A stretch of 5,165 nucleotides of DNA from Caldifarciminota bacterium (lineage in GTDB: Bacteria > Hydrothermota > Tepidihabitantia > Tepidihabitantales > Tepidihabitantaceae): the NCBI GenBank assembly GCA_903908785.1, contig CAIVTL010000520.1:1-5165 (forward strand). Direction: 5' to 3'. Below are positions 1 through 5,165 of the stretch, in pieces; positions within the stretch are counted from its first letter, which is position 1; every line of letters starts with the position of its first letter. Both the position numbers and the translations under genes were made by a program. The notes below the pieces were generated by a model. The model made no database searches. It saw nothing but the letters and a program-made list of their open reading frames with translations, and was not told the DNA's origin.

Positions 1-24
1 CCCTACACGACGCTCTTCCGATCT
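1..24 (+). other. Illumina TruSeq adapter remnant (artefact)
   Basis: The window begins CCCTACACGA and runs to CTTCCGATCT at base 24. All 24 bases match the 3' part of the standard TruSeq read-1/universal adapter. This is library-construction sequence, not genomic DNA. It marks the left edge as a contig end with an untrimmed read, so nothing upstream can be inferred and biological sequence begins at about base 25. Confidence 0.97.
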
Positions 25-43
25 TCCGGTGTCCGAACCTGAA

Positions 44-80
44 CCCCTGGTCCCCCGAACCCCAGAACCCCCCGTCCCCC
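44..80 (-). other. G-quadruplex-forming motif (C-tract cluster) upstream of promoter 1
   Basis: The + strand carries five C-runs of 4 to 6 bases at 44-47, 52-56, 60-63, 68-73 and 76-80, separated by loops of only 4, 3, 4 and 2 bases. The minus strand therefore has five G-tracts of at least four, which is more than the four tracts needed for an intramolecular G-quadruplex; the + strand could form an i-motif. The short word GAACC recurs at 35, 41, 57 and 65. The motif ends 23 bases before the -35 element of the first gene. A role in transcription is inference; it may also be simple low-complexity intergenic sequence. Confidence 0.6.
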
Positions 81-103
81 GGTTTCCGTGCGCGGTTTCG
101 AGC

Positions 104-131
104 TTGACAGGTGAAGCCGGTAATCTATACT
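104..131 (+). promoter_or_regulatory. Sigma70-type promoter for the 236-1978 gene
   Basis: A perfect -35 hexamer TTGACA (104-109) is followed after 16 bases by TATACT (126-131), five of six matches to the -10 consensus. AT-rich bases (TAATC) lie just before the -10 element in an otherwise GC-rich background. Transcription would start near base 138, giving a leader of about 98 nt before the ATG. Consensus quality and position make this one of the better supported regulatory calls here, although sigma factor preferences of this lineage are unknown. Confidence 0.72.
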
Positions 132-138
132 GGCCATA

Positions 139-222
139 GGTTCGGATCGGTAAGAAGTCAGAACCGGCGGCCGATTGCGGATGAAAGGCCGAATCGCTGA
201 GGCATCCGCGGTCGAGTCCGCC
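139..222 (+). promoter_or_regulatory. Structured 5' leader of the first gene (possible cis-regulatory RNA)
   Basis: Between the predicted transcript start and the Shine-Dalgarno sequence three helices can be drawn: P1 139-143 with 161-165 (5 bp); P2 166-170 with 218-222 (5 bp); P3 172-183 with 203-214 (12 bp, all paired if two G-U wobbles are allowed). P1 and P2 are directly adjacent and could stack; P2 and P3 are separated only by C171 and bases 215-217. The 19-nt loop of P3 is 184-202. The structure ends three bases before AAGGAGG (225-231), so folding could affect ribosome access. I do not recognise a known riboswitch class. Pairings were found by eye and GC-rich DNA gives chance helices, so the function is inferred. 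Confidence 0.4.
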
Positions 223-235
223 TGAAGGAGGCAGT

Positions 236-1978
236 ATGTTCAGACTGCTAGTGATACTGTTGCCGGCGCTGCTATTTGCCGCCGGTAACCTAAGCCCGGT
301 TACGGTCCTGCAGCAGGACGGTACGGCACCTGCCGGTCCCGTGCTTGCGCCGGTTCCGCCGGTTCAGGGCGGCGCGACGTTCGGGATCGACATCGGTACC
401 ATCGACACGGTCGGCGGCACCACCTACGACTGGTGGGCTAACGGCCCGGTCCTGAGAATGGTCAAGAACGCGCCGGGGTTCGGAGTGCACGTACTCTGGA
501 TGAATTCGGCCGCGACCTCGGGTACCACGTTCGATGACCGGAACATGCGCTACAACTACTACGATTTCGCGAGTCACGCATGGAACTGGATTGACCCGGA
601 CTACATGCAGTCGGGTGTGAACGTATTCACGCACCGCGCGGGCTATGGCGACATCGACGCCCTGGCGACCGGCGAGGCGATTGTCGGCTGCCACTACACC
701 GGCACCGGCGGCATAACGCCCAAGGTCGCGAGGGATGCGGCCGCGGGCGCCGGCATCTTCGACTACGCCGACGGCGAATCGGTCCTCGGAGTCTGTCAGT
801 GGGCGCCGGTCTCGGTGGGCCAGGACGGCACCATCAACATCTTCCCGATTACCGCCGGCTACGTGATGAGCTACAGCCACATCGCGGCCGGTGGCTGGCC
901 GACCTTCGCGGCCCCGATTACGCCGATCAGCCCGAGCCCGGGGTTCCCGACCCACGACGTAACGGCTTCCAAGGTGTCGGGCAAGGTTGCCCTGACGTGG
1001 GAAATCAGCACCGACATCCCCCAGGACGCGTACATGCAGACGTCCACGGATAACGGTGCGACCTGGACCTCGGCGACGCAGCTTAACCCGCCGGAAGCAT
1101 TCGGCGGCGACACGGTCAGTTCGTTCCATATCACTTCGCTGTTTCCCTTCTACGACAACAACGACCGGCTGAATATCGTGGCGAACGTGATGCCGTACGT
1201 GAACGACACCGGCTACATCATCCCGTCGCAAATCTGGCACTACTGCCCGGACAACGTGCCGCAGTGGAACCGCATCCACGTCGCGGGCTGCGCCCCGGCC
1301 CACCTGCAGGCGGCCGTCGGCTACAACGCGACTTACGCCTGCCGCCCGAGCATGGGCCAGGACAACAACGGCAACCTGTTCGTCGCCTGGGAGCAGTTTG
1401 ACTCGGCGAACGTCGAGCCGATCACCTCGCGCCTGCGCGCCGACATCTTCGTCGCGGGCTCGGGCGATGGCGGCCTCACCTGGATGCCGGCGGTCAAGCT
1501 GACCTCTGCCGGTACCAGTTCGATGCGGTTCCCGTCGATAATCGACCTCGCGGTCGATGGCGACCCGGACACTATCTTCGTCGTGTACGAGGTCGACCAG
1601 ATTGCGGGTTTCTTCGTGCAGAGCGAAGGGGCGGCGACGAACAACGTCGTTATCGTCCAGAAGATCACTTCCGACGACATCGTCGGCTTGGCGGAGAACG
1701 GCCCCGGCACGACGCCGGTGCGAGCCGAACTCTCGGCCACGCCCAACCCGTTCACCGGCCGCACCGGCTTGAGCTACTCCCTGCCGAGGGCGGGCCGGGC
1801 CGTGCTTGAAGTCTTCGACCTCACCGGCCGGTCGGTTTCAAGGCCGGTCGATGGGTTCAAACCCGCGGGCCGGTACTCGGCAACGCTGCAGGCACAGGGT
1901 CTTGCGCCCGGTATCTACGTCGCAAGGCTCACCGCCGGCGGTTACTGCGTGACGACGAAGCTCGTACTCACGAACTAG
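236..1978 (+). CDS. Secreted Asp-box (BNR/sialidase-like) protein with T9SS-type C-terminal sorting domain
   Basis: Exported protein of 580 aa, specific function unknown. The ATG start is supported by a strong Shine-Dalgarno AAGGAGG (225-231) four bases upstream and by an immediate signal peptide: Arg3, a hydrophobic stretch 4-16, and likely cleavage near Ala16/Gly17. The central part has two Asp-boxes (SxDxGxxW): Ser270-Trp277 (STDNGATW) and Ser409-Trp416 (SGDGGLTW). The second follows the BNR-style context AWEQF (384-388) and DIFVAGS. Such boxes mark beta-propeller blades of sialidases and photosystem-assembly-like repeat proteins, but only two are clear and no sialidase catalytic set (Arg triad, Tyr/Glu pair) could be assigned, so no enzyme activity is claimed. 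Residues about 501-580 form a T9SS type A / FlgD-Ig-like tail: ATPNPF at 501-506, then VFDLTGR, GLAPGIYV and a final KLVLTN. Family knowledge suggests this tail directs passage through the outer membrane and is often removed. Its own promoter and a following hairpin suggest a monocistronic unit. Confidence 0.9.
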   Translation: MFRLLVILLPALLFAAGNLSPVTVLQQDGTAPAGPVLAPVPPVQGGATFGIDIGTIDTVGGTTYDWWANGPVLRMVKNAPGFGVHVLWMNSAATSGTTFDDRNMRYNYYDFASHAWNWIDPDYMQSGVNVFTHRAGYGDIDALATGEAIVGCHYTGTGGITPKVARDAAAGAGIFDYADGESVLGVCQWAPVSVGQDGTINIFPITAGYVMSYSHIAAGGWPTFAAPITPISPSPGFPTHDVTASKVSGKVALTWEISTDIPQDAYMQTSTDNGATWTSATQLNPPEAFGGDTVSSFHITSLFPFYDNNDRLNIVANVMPYVNDTGYIIPSQIWHYCPDNVPQWNRIHVAGCAPAHLQAAVGYNATYACRPSMGQDNNGNLFVAWEQFDSANVEPITSRLRADIFVAGSGDGGLTWMPAVKLTSAGTSSMRFPSIIDLAVDGDPDTIFVVYEVDQIAGFFVQSEGAATNNVVIVQKITSDDIVGLAENGPGTTPVRAELSATPNPFTGRTGLSYSLPRAGRAVLEVFDLTGRSVSRPVDGFKPAGRYSATLQAQGLAPGIYVARLTAGGYCVTTKLVLTN

Positions 1979-1993
1979 TCTCGACCGAACGAT

Positions 1994-2027
1994 TGCGGCC
2001 GCCGGACCACCAGGCCCGGCGGCCGCA
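1994..2027 (+). terminator. Strong GC-rich hairpin, putative terminator or processing site
   Basis: A perfect inverted repeat pairs 1994-2005 with 2016-2027 (12 bp, eleven of them G-C) around a 10-nt loop (ACCACCAGGC). Each arm contains the palindrome GCGGCCGC. It starts 15 bases after the TAG of the upstream gene, where a terminator is expected. There is no U-tract; the bases after the stem are ACTGCTTGAC-like, so classical intrinsic termination would be weak. It could instead stabilise the 3' end of the transcript. The stem ends only four bases before the -35 hexamer of the next gene. Confidence 0.5.
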
Positions 2028-2031
2028 CTGC

Positions 2032-2061
2032 TTGACTTCGTCCGCAGCGGCCGATAATAAT
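2032..2061 (+). promoter_or_regulatory. Putative sigma70-type promoter for the C25-like gene
   Basis: TTGACT (2032-2037, five of six matches to the -35 consensus) is followed by an AT-rich patch, GATAATAATAG. Two -10 readings fit: AATAAT at 2056-2061 with an 18-base spacer, or GATAAT at 2053-2058 with a 15-base spacer; each matches five of six. The AT patch stands out in a very GC-rich gap. The sequence GCTTGAC is shared with promoter 1 (102-108). Transcription would start near 2068, leaving a leader of about 130 nt. Less certain than promoter 1 because spacing is not ideal. Confidence 0.55.
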
Positions 2062-2069
2062 AGTCACAG

Positions 2070-2125
2070 CGACGTCGGACGCGGCGGAACAGTGGGCAGC
2101 CGCCGCGCCTGTCCGCATGGCGTCG
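2070..2125 (+). promoter_or_regulatory. Hairpin-forming 5' leader of the C25-like gene
   Basis: Right after the predicted transcript start a long interrupted stem can form: 2070-2074 with 2121-2125 (5 bp), 2076-2080 with 2111-2115 (5 bp) and 2081-2087 with 2100-2106 (7 bp). Bulges are at 2107-2110 and 2116-2120, and the apical loop is 12 nt (2088-2099). That is 17 Watson-Crick pairs. The remaining leader, 2126-2191, holds the palindrome GCCGGCCGGC (2161-2170) and nothing else I can name. The structure sits well upstream of the ribosome binding site, unlike the leader of the first gene. A function in transcript stability or regulation is inferred only. Confidence 0.35.
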
Positions 2126-2191
2126 AGCGACGAGAGGTTTCCGAGCGCGGGCGGCAGCAGGCCGGCCGGCGAGGCCACGATTGCGAAGAAC

Positions 2192-2196
2192 GGAGG
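2192..2196 (+). promoter_or_regulatory. Ribosome binding site deciding the GTG start at 2201
   Basis: GGAGG (2192-2196), four bases before the GTG at 2201, has the same spacing as the Shine-Dalgarno of the first gene. An in-frame ATG at 2117 would add 28 residues in front of the signal peptide and has no purine-rich site upstream, so the GTG is the better start. Confidence 0.75.
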
Positions 2197-2200
2197 TCTT

Positions 2201-5165
2201 GTGCGATTGAGAGTCGTACTACTGCTTTCGAGTGCAGTGTTTTGCGCGACCGCATACGGCCAGCTTGAGGCCGGCGGCCGGTTGTTGATAGTCGCTGCCG
2301 ACAGCTTCTGCGAAGCAGTGCAGCCGCTGGCCGAATGGCGCACTGCAACCGGGCAGCAGGCAGCGGTAGTTCCGCTCTCCCAGGCCGGGTCCACGCCGTC
2401 CGAAGTTCGCACCTTCATTCGCAATGCCTGGAGTACGTGGCCGGTTCAGCCGGAATACGTTCTTCTGTTCTGCAACCCGACCCAGCTTCAGGGGTACAGC
2501 TACGACAACGACTGCTACTACGGCGACATGACCGGGGACTGGCGCATGGAAATCCCGGTCGGCCGGTTGCCGGCCTGGAGCGTGTCGGAAGCGCGGTTGA
2601 TGGTTGCCAAGGTCCTCGCGTACGAGCGGCTGTCGGGATGGACCGATACGACGTGGCTGACCCGGGGCAGCACGACCGTGCAGGAAGGCAACCCCAGCGA
2701 CCCGGACAGCTTCTATCTGCCGGACTGCTACTTTGTCCACGGGCTCTGGCTGGCCAACGGCTACACCCGTACTGATACCTTCTACAGCGAATGGGGCCAC
2801 AATTCGACCGACCTCGACAGCGCGCTGAACGACGGCCGGACGTTCATCACCTATCGCGGCTCGGCCTCGGGCACGTGGCGCAATCCCTTTGACCAGTTCC
2901 TGCCCGGTCCGAACTGGCACAACGGGTTCAGGATGCCGATTCTGGTCGCCGGTGCCTGCGCTACGGTCACGCTCGTGCCCGGAGAGGAGATGCTCGGAGA
3001 CAAGTCGGTTCGCTTCGGCACGCTCGACAGTCTCGGCGGCGCAGTCGCCTACTTCGGCACGAGCCGCTCGGCATCGGTAGTTTCCCGCTATCGGAGCGCC
3101 TGCATGCGCGGCTTCTTTCATGGCCTGTTCGCGGACAGCCTCATCGAACTCGGGCCCGCGACCGTGCGGGGCCGGCAGTGGATAGACTCGATGTTCCAGA
3201 ACCAGACGCGCTATCTGGAATGGACGCTCATCGGTGACCCGGCAATGCGGGTCTGGACCGGCCTGCCGCGGCCGCTCACCGTGACGCATCCGGCCTGGGT
3301 CAGCGCCGTGCCGCAGGAATTGGCAGTCGGCGTCACGTCCGCGGGCAGCCCGGTCGCGAACGCCTTTGTCTGCGTGTGGCTCGACTCGGTCGTGTACGCA
3401 CTCGACACCACGGATTCGTCCGGCAATGTCGTCCTGAGCATCGCCCCTGACCACCCGGGCCTGATACGTATCACTGTCACCGGCCGCGACCTCGCGCCCT
3501 ACGAAGGAACCTGCGAGGTCCATGTGACGGGCGCGCCGTACGTCGTGTACCTGAGGCACGAGGTTATCGATTCCTTCCCGGCCGGCAACTCGGATGGTTT
3601 TGTCGGCGCCGGGGAGACCATTACCGCGCCGACGTGGCTGCGTAACTTCGGCGACTCGACCGCGAGCGGCGTGCAGGTCCGGCTGCGCTGCGCCGACTCC
3701 AACGTCGTCCTGCTCGACAGCGTCCGTTACCTCGGCACCGTGCTGCCCCACGACTCGGCTGCAACCGGCCGCAACGGATTCAGGTTCCGGGTTGACCCGG
3801 CCTGTCCTGACGGCCGGGAACTCCTGTTCCGCGTCCACACATCGGATACTGTCGGCCGGGCCTGGGACGCGGATTTCGTGGAGACCGTGGTCACGATTGC
3901 GCTCAGCTTTGTCCGCGACACGGTCAGGGATTCGGCCGGGAACCGGAACGGGCGGCTCGACCCGAACGAGACGGCGGACCTGATTGTGACGCTGCACAAC
4001 GCCGGGTCGGGGACCGCGTTGCAGACCACGGCGTGGCTGCGTTCATCCGACCCACGGCTCATCGTGCTCGATTCAGCCGGGTCATGGGGCGACATTCCCG
4101 GCCACAGTTCCGGCGACAACAACGCCGACCGGTTCACGGTCCACGCGGCCGAGATGGTGCCGGCCACGCCGATTCTCTGCACCCTCGTGGTCAGCTCGCC
4201 CTGCTACTCGGCGCGCCTGCTGTTTACCATCACGCCGGGAGTATTGAGCCCCACCGACCCATGCTGCGACGGGCCGCGAGTCCCGTCTCTGTACTGGGCT
4301 TATGACAACGTCGACAGCACCTACGCCGAACACCCGGCCTACAACTGGGTCGAAGCGCGCGGCATCGGCACGAACCTCGCCCTCAGGGACAACCACACAG
4401 TCGGGCTCGACCTGCCGGTAGGTTTCGGCCCGTTCAAGTACTACGGCCGGCGGTACGAGGAACTCTCGGTCTGCTCCAACGGTTGGATTGCGCCGGGAGT
4501 GTCGACTTTCATCGGCTGGGAGAATCTCCCCCTGCCGCAGGGAATCGAGCCGCCGATGCTTGCGGTCGGTTGGAACGACCTCATACCGGACACAATTGGC
4601 AACGTCTGGTGGCTGTTCGACAGTGCATCGCACCGGCTGGTCATTGAGTGGGACTCGGTGCCGCCGCGCGGCATGCCGACCCACCGCGACAAGTTCGAGG
4701 TCGTCATCTACGACACGACGCTGGCCGCGGCGGACGGGAACAACGAGTTCGACTATCAATACCAGACCGGCGGCGTCCCCAGCCAGATGACGGTCGGGAT
4801 TCAGGACCCTTCGGACAGCGTCGGGATTACGACGCTCTTCGACGGCGCGTACGGCCGCGCCGCGGCGCACCTCCAGACCGGCCGTTGTATCCGCTTCACC
4901 ACCGACCCGCCGATTGTCGGGCTGGCCGAACTGGCGGGGCTCGCGCCTGGCCGTGTCACGACCGCCGCGACCATTGTCCGCGGCGTCTTGCGTTTGTCGA
5001 GTGACGAGTGTCGATTGTCGATTGGCGGACTGCTCGACATGACTGGCCGCAAGGTGCTCGACCTGAAGCCGGGCCCGAACGACGTCGGCGGGCTGGCACC
5101 CGGCGTGTACTTCGTGCGGGAGACCCGAGCACAAGCTCAAGCCGTCCGCAAGGTCGTGATTGCGA
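2201..5165 (+). CDS. Gingipain-family (peptidase C25-like) multidomain secreted protein with sorting tail, 3' end cut by window
   Basis: Open for 988 codons with no stop before the window edge. GTG start with GGAGG; signal peptide VRLRVVLLLSSAVF with likely cleavage near Gly20. Residues about 22-353 resemble the C25 caspase-like fold: LLIVAAD (28-34), EYVLLFCN, YDNDCYYGDMTGDW (101-114), the diagnostic VGRLPA (120-125), GGAVAYFG and IGDPAMRVW (344-352). Cys253 in AGACA sits at the catalytic Cys position, but the gingipain YxGHGS motif reads YRGSAS (218-223), placing Ser221 where the catalytic His belongs; the 32-residue spacing matches about 33 in RgpB. No propeptide precedes the domain. Residues about 354-444 resemble the gingipain Ig-like domain (RITVTGRDLAPYEG). 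Two related beta-sandwich repeats follow (about 446-562 and 563-685; each has GET/NET, VLLDS/IVLDS and an LP/IP turn). A large domain (about 696-910) has CC at 688-689 before it and YYGRRY...CSNGW at 747-762. Residues 927-988 are a T9SS-type tail (LLDMTGRKVLDL, LAPGVYFVRE, RKVVIA), so only a few codons are probably missing. Either a surface protease or a catalytically dead relative; activity is unproven. Confidence 0.88.
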   Translation, partial: MRLRVVLLLSSAVFCATAYGQLEAGGRLLIVAADSFCEAVQPLAEWRTATGQQAAVVPLSQAGSTPSEVRTFIRNAWSTWPVQPEYVLLFCNPTQLQGYSYDNDCYYGDMTGDWRMEIPVGRLPAWSVSEARLMVAKVLAYERLSGWTDTTWLTRGSTTVQEGNPSDPDSFYLPDCYFVHGLWLANGYTRTDTFYSEWGHNSTDLDSALNDGRTFITYRGSASGTWRNPFDQFLPGPNWHNGFRMPILVAGACATVTLVPGEEMLGDKSVRFGTLDSLGGAVAYFGTSRSASVVSRYRSACMRGFFHGLFADSLIELGPATVRGRQWIDSMFQNQTRYLEWTLIGDPAMRVWTGLPRPLTVTHPAWVSAVPQELAVGVTSAGSPVANAFVCVWLDSVVYALDTTDSSGNVVLSIAPDHPGLIRITVTGRDLAPYEGTCEVHVTGAPYVVYLRHEVIDSFPAGNSDGFVGAGETITAPTWLRNFGDSTASGVQVRLRCADSNVVLLDSVRYLGTVLPHDSAATGRNGFRFRVDPACPDGRELLFRVHTSDTVGRAWDADFVETVVTIALSFVRDTVRDSAGNRNGRLDPNETADLIVTLHNAGSGTALQTTAWLRSSDPRLIVLDSAGSWGDIPGHSSGDNNADRFTVHAAEMVPATPILCTLVVSSPCYSARLLFTITPGVLSPTDPCCDGPRVPSLYWAYDNVDSTYAEHPAYNWVEARGIGTNLALRDNHTVGLDLPVGFGPFKYYGRRYEELSVCSNGWIAPGVSTFIGWENLPLPQGIEPPMLAVGWNDLIPDTIGNVWWLFDSASHRLVIEWDSVPPRGMPTHRDKFEVVIYDTTLAAADGNNEFDYQYQTGGVPSQMTVGIQDPSDSVGITTLFDGAYGRAAAHLQTGRCIRFTTDPPIVGLAELAGLAPGRVTTAATIVRGVLRLSSDECRLSIGGLLDMTGRKVLDLKPGPNDVGGLAPGVYFVRETRAQAQAVRKVVIA
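4997..5024 (+). repeat. Tandem 7-bp repeat (4 copies) inside the sorting-tail coding region
   Basis: Four heptamers lie head to tail: TCGAGTG, ACGAGTG, TCGATTG, TCGATTG. The preceding GCGTTTG (4990-4996) could be a degenerate fifth copy. Seven is not a multiple of three, so each copy is read in a different phase; together they encode residues within SSDECRLSI (933-941) of the gingipain-family protein, between the first strand and the conserved LLDMTGR of the tail. The reading frame remains open through the array. This resembles the heptameric short tandem repeats known from some bacteria, but normally intergenic. Confidence 0.7.

Noticed and set aside
290..1303. Long minus-strand open frame (337 codons) opposite the first gene
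   Set aside because: Its translation is Arg/Val/Asp-rich low-complexity sequence without motifs, lies wholly antisense to a gene with a signal peptide, Asp-boxes and sorting tail, and is explained by high G/C at third codon positions of the real gene.
236..1978. Annotation of the first gene as a true sialidase
   Set aside because: Only two Asp-boxes are visible and the arginine triad, Tyr and Glu catalytic residues of sialidases could not be placed; Asp-boxes occur in many non-enzymatic beta-propellers.
2161..2170. Palindrome GCCGGCCGGC as an operator site
   Set aside because: Short GC-only palindromes are common by chance at this base composition, and similar CCGGCC strings occur many times in the window.
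2228..2260. Lipoprotein signal at Cys15 of the C25-like protein
   Set aside because: The residues before the Cys (AVF) do not fit a lipobox, which needs a small residue at -1; a signal peptidase I site around AYG/Q fits better.
2219..3997. Minus-strand open frame of 592 codons opposite the C25-like gene
   Set aside because: Longer than many genes but compositionally an antisense shadow (Arg, Val, Ala, Gly, Asp-rich, no domain or signal), while the + strand frame carries an ordered series of recognisable C25-family motifs.
4997..5024. CRISPR-like direct repeats
   Set aside because: The repeat unit is 7 bp and contiguous with no spacers, so it is a simple tandem repeat and not a CRISPR array.
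4082..5140. Minus-strand open frame of 352 codons near the right end
   Set aside because: Same antisense-shadow composition; the + strand frame here encodes the YYGRRY/CSNGW domain and the sorting tail.

Overview
This is a 5.2 kb, strongly GC-rich bacterial contig. Its first 24 bases are an Illumina TruSeq adapter remnant, so the left edge is an assembly or sequencing edge and genuine sequence starts near base 25. Two large genes fill the rest. Both are on the + strand, and both encode exported proteins with a C-terminal beta-sandwich tail of the type IX secretion (T9SS type A / FlgD-Ig-like) kind. This points to a lineage of the Fibrobacteres-Chlorobi-Bacteroidetes (FCB) sphere or an allied uncultured candidate phylum (WOR-3, Eisenbacteria and similar), probably from a metagenome. 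The lineage is inferred from protein style only; there is no rRNA or other marker gene.

Layout. Bases 25-103 are non-coding and hold five C-tracts in a row (44-80), a G-quadruplex motif on the minus strand. A near-consensus sigma70-type promoter follows (104-131). Its roughly 100-nt leader can fold into three helices ending just before the Shine-Dalgarno sequence. Gene 1 (236-1978, 580 aa) is a secreted protein with two Asp-box (BNR/sialidase-type) motifs and a sorting tail. The 222-nt gap after it holds a 12-bp GC-rich hairpin (1994-2027), a second promoter-like pair (2032-2061) and another foldable leader (2070-2125). Gene 2 starts at a GTG at 2201 and stays open to the last base (988 codons visible). 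It is a multidomain protein of the gingipain family (peptidase C25): signal peptide, caspase-like C25 domain, Ig-like domain, two tandem beta-sandwich repeats, a large 'YGR..Y...SNG' beta-domain and a sorting tail. It appears to lack only its last few residues and stop codon.

How they fit together. Each gene seems to be its own transcription unit, and both products should be exported across the inner membrane by Sec and then passed to a T9SS-like system for surface display or release. Whether they share a substrate or process cannot be read from the sequence. The most notable points are: the C25 domain has Cys253 at the catalytic cysteine position but Ser221 where gingipains have the catalytic His, and no propeptide; a four-copy 7-bp tandem repeat lies inside the coding sequence of its sorting tail; and both genes have long, structured leaders. 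I see no RNA genes, mobile elements or CRISPR array, and no clear evidence of a wholly new system.
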